The translations under genes and the position numbers were made by a program. From contig CM030366.1 in assembly GCA_017893485.1 (NCBI GenBank), forward strand, positions 72,327,469 through 72,391,468: a DNA stretch of 64,000 bases, read 5' to 3'. The stretch is from Hemerocallis citrina (lineage: Eukaryota > Streptophyta > Magnoliopsida > Asparagales > Asphodelaceae). A model generated the notes under the pieces. That model searched no databases. It was given only the letters and a program-made list of their open reading frames with translations, and was not told the origin of the DNA. Positions within the stretch are counted from its first letter, which is position 1, and every line of letters begins with the position of its first letter. Below are positions 10,863 to 23,937 of the stretch, in pieces.

Positions 10863-10870
10863 TATTTATA
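10863..10870 (-). promoter_or_regulatory. TATA box of solo LTR a
   Basis: TATAAATA on the minus strand, upstream of a C/T-rich stretch. It gives the polarity of the LTR. Confidence 0.6.
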
Positions 10871-11277
10871 CTAAATTTTGGGACAAATAAAGGGCTAAGA
10901 TTAATCTAGGAGTTAAGGACCCAAGGCTAGGATTTAAGGAGAAGTTGTAGTAACCAACCATGATCCCAAAAACTACCTCCCACAACTCCACTTCTCTTTT
11001 CCTTCCCCTCCCATTCAAAACCGGCCAAAGAAGTGCACAATACACGCGTACGTACAATGCACGTGCATTCAATAGTCCCCCATATTTAAAAGTTGTACAT
11101 TTTATGTTTTATAAAAATAATCTACATTACAAGTTGTATTTAAAAAGAGAGAATAACTCATGGGCCTTTATTTAATGGGCCAAATTAGCCTACATTTAAA
11201 AATAAATTAATTTGGGCTCAAAATAAAAGAAACTTATGTTTGTAAAAAAAGGGCTTTAATAAAAACAATGGAGGAGA

Positions 11278-11279
<2 letters not shown>

Positions 11280-11330
<51 letters not shown>

Positions 11331-11331
11331 T
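11280..11331. repeat. (TA)n microsatellite
   Basis: About 25 TA units near the U3 end of solo LTR a. Confidence 0.95.
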
Positions 11332-11455
11332 CATTTGTTTATGAAATGAAAATAACTATAAAATTTTATACTGCAAAATTGGACGTGCACAATACGTACA
11401 AAAATATTAAATAAATAATAATTTTTATAAATGAAAATCAGGGTATTACAAAGAT

Positions 11456-12660
11456 ACTAGTGAATGTCTCAAAAATTAAAAAGTTCCACTAGTACTTTTA
11501 CGATCAGTTTTACTACCATCAAAATCAGCGTCACTATACGACAAAAGTTGAAAATTATCGGTGCGCGAATAAAATAAACCATAGTCAGATGTGTCTTTAA
11601 TGTAGCTTAAAATACGTTTCACAGCTTTTAAGTGAGACTCTTTTGGACTCGACTGATATTTAGCACATAAGCATACACTAACATAATGTTTGGTCTACTA
11701 GCAGTTATATATAAGAGTGAGCCAATCATACCTTGATCGAGTTTTTGATCGACACTCTTACCTAATTCATCTTTGTCAAGTGTAGTAGTAGTAGTCATAT
11801 GTGTGGTCTTACTACTAGTGCTATCCATGCCAAACCGTTTGAGTAATTTCTTAGCATATTTTTCTTGATTAATGAATATGCCATTTGGAGACTACCTTAT
11901 TTGTAGTCCAAGGAAATAATTGAGTTCACCCATGTGACTCATCTCAAACTCATTTTTCCTGGTATTAGCAAACTCTTGACAGAGATTCCTGTTAGTAGAG
12001 CAAAAAATTATGTCATCTACATATATTTGTATGATTAGGATATCTGTCTCTATTATTCTAATAAACAAGGTAGTGTCTACTTTACCTATCTCAAAACCAG
12101 TTTCTAAGAGAAAAGTCTTTAACCGATCATACCAAGCACGAGATGCTTGTTTAAGACCATAGAAAGCCTTTTTCAATTTAAAAACGTAGTTTGGGAATTG
12201 TTCATGTTCGAAACCGGGTGGTTGCTTAACATAAACATCTTCCTTAATAAAACCATTGAGAAAAGCACTATTGATATCCATTTGGAAGAGTGTAAAATTC
12301 ATAAATCTTGCAAAAGATAATAAGATCCTAAGATTCTAGTCTAGCAACAGAAATATATGTTTCATCAAAATCGATTCCTTCTTCTTGATTATATCCTTGA
12401 GCAACTAACCCAGCCTTGTTCCTAACGACTTGTCCTGATTCATCTGACTTATTTTTGAATACCCATTTGGTACCAATTATAGTATGGTCAGGAGGTCGTG
12501 GAACTAAATCTCATACATCATTTCCTATAAATTGGTTTAATTCATCTTGCATGACATTCATCCAAAATTCATTCTCACAAGCTTCTTTTATATTCTTCGG
12601 TTCAAAATCTCACAAGAAAGCCGTATGAGAAATCATGTCAACATGAGATCTTATTTGAAT
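11456..12660 (-). pseudogene. Sire-2 pol, reverse transcriptase and start of RNase H
   Basis: Copia reverse transcriptase on the minus strand. GTKWVFKNKSDESGQVVRN and the FDETY motif lie near 12350-12480. QMDINSAFLNGFIKEDVYV, KAFYGLKQASRAWYDRL and the catalytic YVDD (in IQIYVDDIIF) follow in an open stretch at 12302-11892. After a stop the RT tail (MIGSLLYITASRP) and RNase H start (SDADFDGS) continue to 11456. A frame shift near 12310-12340 and several stops break it. The catalytic Asp pair is still present. Confidence 0.88.
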
Positions 12661-12960
12661 ACCACGTGAGATGTCACCAATTATTAAGTCATGAGGATGA
12701 TCTCTAACTTCAACAAACGATTTTGGTAAAGTTTGAGTCATCACAACAGGACCAGTTGACTTAACAAGTCCATCAGCCGATTGATTCACATCAGTCGACT
12801 TAATATCCTTATCAGTCGACTTGTCTAGGGTAATTTGCTCTAGTAATTTAATAACGTTATTTAAAGGTGATGAATCAATTTCATCATCTTCAATAATAGT
12901 AGATGAGGCAAGGATTCATCAAATGAAACATGCATAGATTCTTCAATAGTCAAGGTTAAC
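12661..12960 (-). pseudogene. Sire-2 pol linker between integrase and RT
   Basis: Degenerate minus-strand coding sequence with several stops. It includes GTCGAC sites at about 12805 and 12825, within otherwise AT-rich DNA. No domain is expected here in copia elements. Confidence 0.6.
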
Positions 12961-14187
12961 TTATTGAAAATTCTATATGCCTTACTCCTATTTGAGTATC
13001 CAATGAAGATACCTTCATTAGATCTAGGATCAAATTTATCTAAATTATCTTTAGTGTTTAAAATTTAACACTTGCATCCAAATACTTTAAAATAAGATAC
13101 TTTAGGAATTCTTTCAAAAAATAGTTCATAACAAGTTTTCTTAAGCTTAGGCCTAATCAATATTCTATTTAAAACATAACATGCAGTAGAAAGAGCTTTA
13201 TCCCAGAAGTATTTAGGCAAATTGCTTTCAACAAGCATAGTACATGCACATTCATGCAATGTCCTATTCTTTCTTTCGACCACTTCATTTTGTGGTGAAG
13301 CTCTAGGAAATACAAACGAATGTGTTATACCATTCTTGTTGCAATATTCTGAAAACGTTTCATTCTCAAATTCTCCACCATGATCACTTCTAATAGTGAC
13401 TATGGTTAGAGATTTTTGATTTTGAATTCGTTTACAAAAATTTGCAAATTCTTCAAAAGCATCATATTTATGTTTTAAAAAGAAAACTCATGTAAATCTT
13501 GAAAAATCATCTACTAAAACAAATACATATCTACTTTTATTTAAAGAAGCAACTCTAGTAGGACCAAATAAATCCATATGGACTAATTCGAGAGGCCTAC
13601 TAGTAGAAATCATTTCTTTTGTCTTCAAAGTAGATTTGACTTGTTTTCCTAGTTGACATGCATCACATAACTTGTCTTTCTTAAAAGATAGTTTTGGCAG
13701 TCCTTTAACTAGGTTGTACTTAGACAATTTAGCAATATTTTTCATATTCACATGGCCAAATCTCTTATGCCAAAGCCAAGAATCATTGTTAGAAGCTACT
13801 AAACAAAAGTTATTAGAGAATTCATTAGTTTTTAAACATAATTCATAAATGTTGTTTTTCCTAAATCCTTGAAAAATTACATTTTGCATGGAAGAATCAT
13901 AAATTAAACATGCATCTTTTTTAAAAACAATTTTATATCCCTTATCACACAATTGGCTAATACTGAACAAATTATGCTTAAGACCACTCACAAGAAAAAC
14001 TTCTTCCATAGTAGGGGTAGTGTTCTTACCGACCATGCATATTCCAATAACCTTCCCTTTGTTGTTGTCACCGAATGTGACTGTTCCTCTATCTATTTCT
14101 TGTTTGAAAGAAAGAAGGTTAGCATGACCTGTCATATGCTTGGAGCATCCGCTGTCAAGTATCCAACGTTCTCTTTTAGGTACCTAT
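12961..14187 (-). pseudogene. Sire-2 pol, protease end and integrase
   Basis: The aspartic protease motif DSGCSKHMTG starts near 14156. The pre-integrase segment follows (SISQLCDKGYKIVF). The integrase zinc finger (WHKRFGHVNMKNI ... CDACQLGK) comes next, then core motifs HMDLFGP, RSDHGGEF and the Glu in VVERKNRTLHE, and finally GIFIGYSNRSKAYRIFN. A TGA replaces the Trp codon at 13488-13490 and a TAA lies at 13065-13067. Otherwise the frame is largely open, so the catalytic D,D,E set is still readable. Confidence 0.88.
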
Positions 14188-14236
14188 AAAATAATTATTA
14201 TGAATGTGGTACCCTTTTCATTGGGTCCGAAGGGGA

Positions 14237-16052
14237 TTAGTTTTTGGAAAACCAAATCCAAAGTGAGTTTGATTTACCACCAAAAGCAGGAATATAATTA
14301 ACAGACTTACATATATTAAGAACATAAGAATTTATATAAGTAATTCTATCGTTTAGATTCAGATTGACTGGAACCCAAATATTCTTACTCTGTCCAGTCG
14401 ACTTTATTGTACCTTTTAGTCGACTGTTATGAGAAGCCAGTCGACTAGAAGGTGAAATAGGTTGACTTATCTGAGGTTTTCGTCTCTTTAAATAAGAATC
14501 CAAACCTCTAGACAGATGACTCAAATTAGGGTTCAGTCGACTGGTCCGAACTACAGAATTATTACTTTCATGGAAAACAACAATTTTTGGTTTCTCAAAA
14601 AACTCATATAATTTGTTCTTAACACTAGAAATAGAATCTGTTTTATTACTACTAGTATTCTTAGAAACATGATGTTTTTCAAGAGACTTTTGAAAACCAA
14701 GTCCAAATCTCTTATTGGATTGAACTTGATTTTGGAGAACTTCATTTAAATTCTCCATTCCTTTATTAAACTTAGATACATTCTTGGATATCTCTTCATA
14801 ATTTTTCTTAAGAGATACAAGATCTGTATCAAAATTAGAAAGTCAAGAATTTAACGACTTGACTTCAATATTTAAGTCAAGATTCTCTTGAGAAAGTGTT
14901 TGATTGACTTTCTCTAAGTTTTTAACTCTAATTTTCTCCTTCTTGAGCTCTAGAAAAACCTCATTGAAAGCATCTAATAAGTTATTTGAATCAAAGTTAT
15001 CACTTACTTCGTTTTATGTGGCCATAAAACATATGTTCGCAACATCGTTTGACTCCTCATTCTCTTCATCTGATGAAGAGTCACTATCATCCCAAGTTGC
15101 TTGATATGCCTTCCTGTTCTTCATATACTTGTTCTTTATGTACTTGTCCTTCTTGAATTTAGGAGCCTTTTCTTTTGATTTCGCATTTTCTAATGGGCAA
15201 TCCTTCTTCATATGACCTATTTTGTTACACTTGAAACAAGTGGGAAGTTCATTAGTATCTTTAAATTTGGAATTAAATTTACCTTTTCTAAGAAACTTCT
15301 TGAACTTTCTAGTGAACATGACTATCTCTTCTTCATCTTCTTTGTCATCTTCGAAGTCCGACATGGCCTTGAAAGCGAGTGTCTTTATCTTTGCTTATTG
15401 AGGTTCTAGATCCTTCTTGCGTTCTTCAAATTGTACTTCATATGCCATAAGATTTCCCACAAGATTCTTAAGAGAAATTTGTGTTAAATCGTTTGCTTCT
15501 TCTATGGTGGTGGTCTTCTTCTCCCATTCGGGGGTTAGGGCACGAAGAACTTTCCTTACCATTTCTGCTTGAGTGTACGTTTTTCCAAGAGACACAAGAG
15601 AATTTGTAATGTCTGTGAACCGTGTTATCATATATGACACATTCTCGTTCTCCTTCATACGAACATCTCGAACCTGTGAACAAGAACAGATATCTTAGAT
15701 TCTTTAACTTTATTAGTACCTTCATGAGTTAGCTCGAGTGTGTGCCAAATTTAATACGTCGTTGTTGCATTGGACACATGATTGAACTCATCTTTGGTAA
15801 GAGCACAGAATAGAGCATTCATCGCATTTGCATTGTTCATTGTGCTGTCCTTCATTTCATCGTTCCATTGTGCATAAGGAATTGTAGGAGCAGTGTATTC
15901 TGTCTCAGTCATGTTCCATATCTCATAGTTGATGGACTGAAGGTAGATTTTCATTCTACACTTCCAATAGTTGTAATTTGTTCTATCGAATAGGGGTGGC
16001 CTTTGTGTGGATTGGCCTTATGGTATTGGTTTGCATTTGAAGTATATGTCAT
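14237..16052 (-). pseudogene. Sire-2 gag with CCHC knuckle and coiled coil
   Basis: The ATG at 16052-16050 follows the primer-binding site. After an early frame shift the copia Gag reads NYNYWKCRMKIYLQSINYEIW. The UBN2-like core follows (VSYMITRFTDITNSL, 15658-15395). The CCHC zinc knuckle (CFKCNKIGHMKKDC) is at about 15200-15240. An acidic serine segment, a coiled-coil region (14770-15000) and a basic tail (14758-14237) complete it. The tail contains four GTCGAC palindromes that encode Ser-Arg-Leu or similar triplets. Stops and shifts separate the blocks. Confidence 0.85.
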
Positions 16053-16064
16053 TGCACTCAACCA

Positions 16065-16077
16065 GGCTCTGATACCA
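16065..16077 (-). other. Primer-binding site of Sire-2 (tRNA-iMet type)
   Basis: TGGTATCAGAGCC on the minus strand, two bases inside the 5' LTR end. Confidence 0.9.
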
Positions 16078-16079
16078 AG

Positions 16080-16988
16080 TGTGAGATCTTATAGGCAAGG
16101 CAAATAACACTAGGGGGATGAATAGTGTTGTATAAAAATAATTAAGAACTTGAACTTTTCGTACTGTCCAGTCGACTGAAAAATGAAGTACAGTCGCCTG
16201 GAGTGTCAGAAAAGAAAAGTATTTTATACAAGTCTGATCAGTCAGCTTATAGCGGAAATTCAGTCAACTTATCAGACAAGTTTACGAATAAAACACAGAA
16301 AAATAGAAATGCAAGTTGAGAAAATACAACCACCGCAGAGACTCAAGCACAGAATACACAGCGATGTATCATGGTTCAGTCTTTCCGACCTACATCCAGT
16401 CTCCAAGCAACCCACTTGAGATTTTCCACTATTCTTGAAAAAGTACAAGAATATCCTACGGCGTTTTGACAACAACTATGTCAAACCCGTAGACCTCTCT
16501 CACCACTAGAGAGAGCAAACCCACTATACACCCAAGAGTGAAAAACCAACTCTACAACCAAGAGCCCTGCTCTCTAACTGAGAGAACCACTCTCACAACC
16601 CGAGAGTGAAGAACAACAACAAAAAAAGTTTACAATAACATATGGCCCTTGTTTGTAATTTGCGCTTTTGTATAGTGGCATTAGGTTAACTTCTGAAATC
16701 AGTCTAAAACAAATTTGATGTTATACTAGACTGAATTTCAGAGAACTAAGACTTAGAGTTTGTATGCTTTTGAAAGACTTGTTCTTGTTGAAAACAAAAA
16801 GCTTGAAACTTAAATGGATGCTTGGAAAATGTTGTCAACCTTTGCCAAATGATCTCTATACTCTTTTTATAGAGTTAGAGACGTTTGAATGTTGAGAGGT
16901 TGAATTCCAACTGCCATACAACGGCAGTAAAAAGATTTGATTTTGAAAAACAAGTTTTAAAAAAGAAAACTGTCGAAACGACTTGAAC
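16080..16988 (-). repeat. 5' LTR of Sire-2, segment 1
   Basis: Matches 5875-6785 of the 3' LTR in order, with the TATA box at 16865-16871. The LTR is interrupted at 16988 by solo LTR b, continues at 20405-20867, is interrupted again by LARD-1, and ends with 30242-30266. Confidence 0.88.
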
Positions 16989-17403
16989 TGTAACCCCTGT
17001 TTTTCATTTTATGTATTTTGGAGTGTATTTCTCATTGTATATTTTTATCACAATTGTACTTTTCGGAACCGTATATTGGATTTGTTTTCAATATATATTC
17101 TTTTTATTGCATTTTGAGCACCTTGTGTTTTTGGTTCGTCGTTTTGGTTCGTTATTGCCATTTTGGATTCTTTTCTTCATTTTTGGCCTCATTATCTTCA
17201 TTATATTTTTCCATGGTGTTGTGATGAATTTTGGTGGTGTTTTCCCAAACCTATGATTTTTGACCCCTAATGAGATTTTTAGGAGCCATAGAATTCACTA
17301 TAAATTGTATTTCCAAATGAAATCTACCCAATAGCTATTACCCATTTTTATACCTATTACTACATACTAATACCCACAACCCATTAGCCCTACATTAATC
17401 TCC

Positions 17404-17413
17404 TATATAAATA
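17404..17413 (+). promoter_or_regulatory. TATA box of solo LTR b
   Basis: TATATAAATA followed by AAACCCTAACCCTAA (telobox-like) and a CTCTCTCC-rich leader, a common plant core-promoter arrangement. Confidence 0.65.
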
Positions 17414-19599
17414 CCCAAACCCCCTAATCAAAACCCTAACCCTAATATCTCTCTCTCCCTCTCCTCTCCTCTTCAATCCCGACCCCCTCTCTCCCCTCCT
17501 TGTGTTGCTCCCGACCTGCATAGTTCCCCAACCGAGCCCCTCCCTCTTTGCAATCCGACACCACCCTAGTCCTCCATTGCCGACATAAACCCTACACCCA
17601 CCATAAAAGGCCGACCCTCATCCCCTTGTATTGTCGGCACCATACAAACACCACCATCAACACCAACATCATCACAAACCCCTTCTCTTTGTGTTTCTTT
17701 AAGTGGGTATTCTCCACTTTGTGCATTGCATCAAGGAGATTGTTCGTGTGGGAGTTTTGCTCGTTGATTGCCTGGAATCGTGCTTGGAAAGGATTTCGTT
17801 CGTGGGTTTTGCTCCTAGGACCTTTGGCATCGTGTTCATCTCCATAACCAGGCAAGTAACTTGTACTACAATTCCTTAGGTTGATACAAGTCAAAAAGTT
17901 CACATCTAGTGTAGTTGGGTCTAGAGACAACCAAAATTTGTGTTTTTCTTGATGGGTTTTGTCTCTATTGTGGTAAATTGGCCATAGATGACTTATGACA
18001 CCAAACTTGATAGGATAATGACCTAGGATTTACCCAAAACTTGATTTTGATGCATGTATGTGGATATTTGTATGAATGGTGTTTGATTGAATGCCCATAT
18101 GAAATAATAGGCTTGGACATGTTAGTAACCCTAAATCATAATGTTTAGATGTTTGGTAGGTTGTATTTCAAGTTTGGATGTGTTTGGATCAATATTGTGA
18201 AAGTTATGATGTTCTTGATTAGAGGTGTGAAATCTGTATTTGCTGCTTGTTCTGTTTTGATTGTTATTTTCGTCCATGCTACAGTCAGAATCTTGATTCC
18301 AAAATAAAAGATGAAATTTAGATAATTTTGTCTATTTTCAAACCTCACTGGTTTTGCTTGATTTGGATTTTGTATGACTGAGTTATGTGTGTTTTAGTAC
18401 AGACGTGTCGAACAATTCCAGATTCTATTTTGGGTTAATTATGTTAACAAAATATTTTCAAGAACTATTCTATACATAATATCTTGATCTAATATTTTGT
18501 TCAGTGTTTCCTTATGATGTTAGGGACTACCCAGATTTTTGATGAATTTTAAAGATAAGTTTTATGCGGTGTTTCATGCTCTTTTCTAAAATCTTCTTAT
18601 GTCGTAAATTACGCGTTGTTCAGTAAAGAACTCTGTTTTCACTGTAATTTCTTATACTGTATGAAAATTCATATGAAAGCTAGTAAATTTCATCTATTTT
18701 CATATTCTTTTGGCGGAATTGGATTTCGATTAACTGGTTGCGAGATATCCTAGTTTTCGTACAGCAGTGTTGAGATTTCCAAATTCGTTAAACTATGTTT
18801 CTCGATGCTTTGGTATTTTTGAAGGCTGATCTATACTTATTGGAATATTATGAAACTTGTTATTTTGAGTCTAGACATATAGGGGATTAACCCAGATTTT
18901 TCGTGGAATTATTTGATGAGTTTTCATGCTGTTTTCATGCTTTTGAAGTTGTTCCCCTGTTTTCTGGCTGAACCTAAATTCTGTATTCAAATCAGTTTTG
19001 ATCTGAGATGTTGTGAATTAGTATATGACTTAATTATACTCGTTGGATTTGTGTGGATGTCTAGTTTCCAGATCCTTCGACGGATCTAGGTTTACATTTC
19101 TGTAGAGACCAGAATTCCTGTTTTAGTACTGATTGGTCTTGCTGTCCTGATTATGAACATAAACTATTTGCCCGTATATGTGAATGTATATCATCCATGT
19201 ATGCTGATTTGTTTCCCTGAATCTAAACCTGATTATATCATGTTTATTTGACACTATTTTGCACACATTCATGTCCGTCGGATAACAATAATAAAAGTAA
19301 CCAAGCCGGGGTTTATGGGTATGATCTAGTAGTGCATAGTGCAGAAACGTGTACTCGGAAGAACCTAGTGGTTATTGGAGCTTGTTTACATGTGGAGCTT
19401 GACAAGATTTATATGACACATACACACATGACACTGGAGTTTGTTTGGGTTTTGGAGCTTGTTTACATGATACATGATTACATGATACTTGGAGCTTGTC
19501 CCTGAGTACACTGCTCTGTATGGTCCACTATGAAATCTAAAGCGAAACTGTTGTGTTGTAGCAACCATGTAGGTGGGCTGCATGAAGTGCTACCTAGAT

Positions 19600-19830
19600 A
19601 GTAATTCACACAAGACATAATACTTGAACATGATACCTGAATATGATACTTGAACATGATACATGCTTGCTTGATACTTGACTAAACGATACATGAGACT
19701 TGATATATGAGACTTGATACATGAGACTTGAAACATGATACTTGCTACATGATTACATAACACTTGACACTTGATGCATGTTTTTAGAATACTTGTTTAC
19801 TTGACACTTGGTTTATGCCATGTACACTTG
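19600..19830 (+). repeat. Degenerate ATGATACTTGA minisatellite
   Basis: About a dozen variants of (A)CATGATACTTG or TGATACATGAGACT follow each other. The complementary version occurs in the LARD-1 LTRs at about 21480-21690 and 27240-27445. Confidence 0.75.
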
Positions 19831-20404
19831 TTCACTTTTGCCAGATTAGTTGTTTATGTTGGACATCATGAATTTACCATGCTAGGTTTGTTACTTAGAA
19901 TTCACCCCATTCCATGTGCTTGTGTCCTACATTATTTGTGACCCGCGACTTGCAATTGACGGGTACTTGTTTTCTTCTTTTCCCCTTTTCCTGCAAATTT
20001 ACTATTGCAGATTACGATGGTCAGCTGCCTGAAGGTATTGGCGAGATGATGTTTTAGTACTTGAGATTTCTGCTTTATTATTATTATTTTTATTGTTGCT
20101 TGAACTTGAATAAAATGTATTTGGCTTATTTGGATATTATTTATATTTGGGCGATGTGACCCAGGATATTGTTTTCTCTAGACTCTGATTTATTTGAGGA
20201 TATTGTATTTAGGTTTCAAGTAAATTTCTGTTGGTAATTCTGTTTCAAGTATTCATAAATGGTTGTGCCTTTTGCTTCCGACTCTGATTATTTCTGTGAT
20301 GTGTTGCAAAGATTCTTGAAACAGCTTAAGGATGGTGAAAATCATTCGCTGGGCTTTTGTTACGTCGTATTCCATATTTTTGGAAAGCGGGGCGTGACAT
20401 GAAC

Positions 20405-20867
20405 AGTCGACTGGGTTGCCATAATGAGTCGACTGGCCAAAACTTGTATGAGTTCAGACAGTTTTCTACTATGACAGTCGACTGGTTCTAAGGAACGGTC
20501 GACTGGTACTTAATAGCTGAACTTATTCAAGCTTATTTCGATCTTTTAATTTTGTAAAACACTCAGTTATTAAAAGATATGTGTGAGTGTGTGTGTGACA
20601 AGGCTATTACAAGTTTCTAAGACTCAAAGAATAAAAAATACAATATTACAAGACACTTTTTACAAAACATTTGAAGCACTTGAATCTTGTCTTGAACTTG
20701 AGTCTTTGACATGAGCTTAAGCCTTTGTCTTTATGTCTTGAAGCTTGCTTGATCAATTCTTCTTGAAAGCTTCATTAGATTGTTTTGCCTTTGTGTATTT
20801 CACCATGGTATTGACTTTGATACACCCTGCAAGATATATGTAATAGAACAACTATGTATTGTGTTGT
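20405..20867 (-). repeat. 5' LTR of Sire-2, segment 2
   Basis: Continues the LTR after solo LTR b and matches 6785-7255 of the 3' LTR. It includes AGTCGACTG palindromes at 20405, 20428 and 20478. It ends at the LARD-1 insertion. Confidence 0.85.
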
Positions 20868-23189
20868 TGTCACGCCCCGCTTCCCAAAAACACGGAATAC
20901 GAGCGCGTGACAAAGCCCATCGAATGGTTTTCATCATTCATGAGATGTAGGATCGACTCAGCATCATAACACGAATATAACAAAATGTACACAACCACGC
21001 ATGCATGAATAATTTATTAATCAACCGAAAACAATTGAAACAACAAAATAATAATATCCCCAAATAGTTTTCAAGTCTGGATCAAAAGGTAAAACTCGGG
21101 ACTATAAGCCCGTTATAAGATTCAAGTAGCAAAAGAAATAAATAACTCATGGATAACAAAATATTTTAAGCAAGCCCTTTCTCCAAGCGAAGCCTAGAAT
21201 GTCTGCTCACCAATTCCAGCAAGCAATTCTTCTCCAAGATCTGTATATGTAAATATAAAAAGGGAAAAAATAGGAAAAACAAGATAAACGCCTTTAGTGT
21301 AAGTTAGGGCCACAAATAGTAAAACAAGTACAAGAATTTGGAACAAGATTTGGAATCAAGAATGTAATAGGGATGCAACAAGTAGTGGAGATTCAAAAAA
21401 TTAGCTAGCAAGAAAGACAACTCGAGTGACAAGATTGGATAACAAATACTAGTAGTAGAACAAGTGGCTAGTGAACATGTAATGGTATCAAGCATCAAGT
21501 AACAAGTATCACGTACAAGTGTCGAGTAACAAGTAACAAGTCTCAAGGGTCAAGTTGTCAAGTACAAGTATCAAGTAGCGAGTGTCAAGTATTATGTTCA
21601 AGTATCAAGTCTCATGTATCATGTAATCAAGTATCAAGTAAGCATGTGTCATGTTCAAGTATCATGTATCAAGTCTTGTAGTTATTACTATCTAGGTAGC
21701 ACTTCACGTGCTATCCTTTTATCACATGGTTGCTACAGTCAGTACAATTTCGTTTAGGCCTAGTGGTGGATTTTATAGGGAGGTGTACTCAGGCATCAAC
21801 TATTAAGCAAGTATGGTTCATGAATCGGAAAATAAAATAACAAGTTCACGAAACAAGTTCGTGAATCTACTAACAAGTTTAAGAACCGTACAGTGGGTAA
21901 ATGAATCAAATAAGTTCATGAGCCAAGTAATGGCTCCATGAATCCGTCAAGATACAACAAGTTCATGAACCAAGTATTGGGAAACACGAGCCCCCTTCCG
22001 AGTACACTTACCTATATTGTCCACTACTATGGTCTTTCTCTTAAACCCCGGCTTGTTATTTACTATTATCATCAAGCAGCATGAAAGTGTGCGAAACAAG
22101 TCAAGTAAATATAATCAAGAACATGGAACAAGTCTAGGCTAGGTAGGGATACATGTTCGAGGGTCAAAACAAATCAAAATATCAAGAACAACGAGAATTC
22201 CAAATCTGGACAGCATGACGTTGCTGCACCAAAATTGCGTTTCCCGTTACGACAAGATAGCAAATGTGGATCCGTCAGAAGTTATAGAAACTAGACTCCT
22301 GTCCAGTTCCAATGCATATAATTAAGACACATAAAAGTTGTGGTAACATGTCCCAAAATAGCAAACTAAACAGCATTTGTGTTCTGCCAGAATTTGTAAA
22401 ACCGAGTTTGTACATATGAAACAGTATTGAAACATCATTAATTAATTCAGAGAAAGTTAGGGAATGTTCTCTAGGGTATTCAGTAATAGCATGCAAAATT
22501 TCAAGTCATTTACATACTGGTAGCATAGTTAAAATAAATTTTAAACCAAAGTGGTGCAGCAGTTTTTGTGAATCTGCGACTGCCGACACAGCAGCAGTAA
22601 AACTGAAATATTTCCTAGACCGTAACTCGGAATTCAAAAATTCTGGATGTTATTGGAAACTACTCATTTAGGGATACATTTTATATTCAGGACTCAAGTT
22701 GAGATTTTGGTTTTATCTGGGTCGAAACAGCAAGTAAAGACAAAAATAGCATCAAGTGTGAATTTCTTTTATATACAAGTTGCATGATAAATGACTATTA
22801 TGAGTCTAAATTAGTGTATGATGCAAATACGGATGCATTGGGGATCAAATCAGCAAGTCACATGTATTACTCAACTCAAAAGAATGTAAGATCAACACAA
22901 TACATCATACAACACATGTCTACAAGTCAAGGGGTTCATGTTCAAGTAACTAGGAGATAAAAAGGGGTCCAACTAGTTTTGTAAATATATCAATGAAGGA
23001 TTTTGACTCTTAAGATTATAGAATCGATGAGGAATAATTTAAGGACAACAAACGATGAGACAAGGAGGAGTCACAACTACGATCTATTTACAGCATTTTC
23101 AATTAAACGGTTGTACTAGAACAATAATTTGTACAAGAAGAATACTTACCTTGGGGTGTAGAAGATGAATTCGACGACAGAATAACGGG

Positions 23190-23480
23190 AATGGATCCCG
23201 GGTGACGAGCACGATCGGCACGGATCTCGATGATGATCAAGATGGTGATCAAGATGATGAAGTAGATCCGACGGTTAAGATCCAACGATCAAGATCAAGG
23301 ATCGATCAGACAGCTCAGATCTGCTTGGTGATGTGATGATCAGATCTGGTGATGAAGGCTCCGGTCTTGACGAGATCGTGTGGCTCAGATCGAGGGATCA
23401 AGATCAGATCAGATGGAGGGCTGAGAACCAATCAGATGGTGATGATCAGGTTGGATCTGATCTTGATGCGATCTGATGGT
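23190..23480. repeat. GATC-dense block
   Basis: About 22 GATC tetramers in roughly 290 bases, largely as AGATCA, AGATCT and GATGATCA variants. It is repeated in the other LARD-1 LTR at about 28950-29240. Confidence 0.8.
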
Positions 23481-23828
23481 TGAGATTCTAAGAAACCTTT
23501 CCTTCTCCTTCCTTAGATCAACATCAGCGATGTAGGTGGGGGCTTCGACCGGCGATGCGAGCGACTGTGGGGCAGCAACTGGTGGCAAGATAGGGCTGCC
23601 GGCATGGTGGGGCGACACAGTGGCCAAGGGGGACGGTCGATGCAGGGGCTGGCAGTCGTTGGCATTGCTGATGTCGCGGCTGTTGTCGGAGGGAAAACTT
23701 AGCGCAAGGAAGGGCTGCAAGGGGCTCGTCGGCATCGCGATGCTGCTGGCACGACGCAGGAGGCAGGGTGGAGCATAGCAGGGGCGTCAAGGGATCAGTG
23801 TGGCGCTGGGATGGTCGCGTGGCCTGGG

Positions 23829-23831
23829 GGG

Positions 23832-23875
<44 letters not shown>

Positions 23876-23881
23876 AGAGAG
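23829..23881. repeat. (GA)n microsatellite
   Basis: About 26 GA units, slightly interrupted. Read on the minus strand it is a CT-rich leader downstream of the TATA box. Confidence 0.95.
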
Positions 23882-23929
23882 GAAGACGAAGAGATGGCGC
23901 ATGGGTTAGGGGGAGAAAACAGATGGGTG

Positions 23930-23937
23930 TATATATA
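23930..23937 (-). promoter_or_regulatory. TATA box of LARD-1 3' LTR
   Basis: TATATATA on the minus strand within CCTATATATACACC. The same sequence is at 29659-29666 in the other LTR. Confidence 0.6.

Larger units (their letters stand above)
8148..11450 (-). mobile_element. Solo LTR a (3303 bp), chromovirus-like
   Basis: Starts TGTAACACCCCG and ends GGGTATTACA on the plus strand, flanked by perfect AAGAT duplications (8143-8147 and 11451-11455). It interrupts the Sire-2 RNase H. It has no coding capacity. The minus-strand TATA box at 10863-10870 gives its polarity. The TGTAA...TTACA ends, 5-bp duplication and length fit a solo LTR left by recombination between the two LTRs of a long-LTR gypsy element. 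No internal domain remains to confirm the lineage. Confidence 0.8.
16989..20399 (+). mobile_element. Solo LTR b (3411 bp) of the LARD family
   Basis: Starts TGTAACCCCTG and ends GCGGGGCGTGACA. Perfect TGAAC duplications flank it (16984-16988 and 20400-20404). It is the reverse orientation of the LARD-1 and LARD-2 LTRs, which read TGTCACGCCCCGCTTCC ... GGGGTTACA on the plus strand. No reading frame of note is present. A plus-strand TATA box at 17404-17413 is followed by a C/T-rich leader. A run of ATGATACTTG-type repeats lies at 19600-19800. Confidence 0.85.

Noticed and set aside
17425..17445. AAACCCTAACCCTAA as telomeric repeat
   Set aside because: Only two units, located just downstream of a TATA box; better read as a telobox in an LTR leader.
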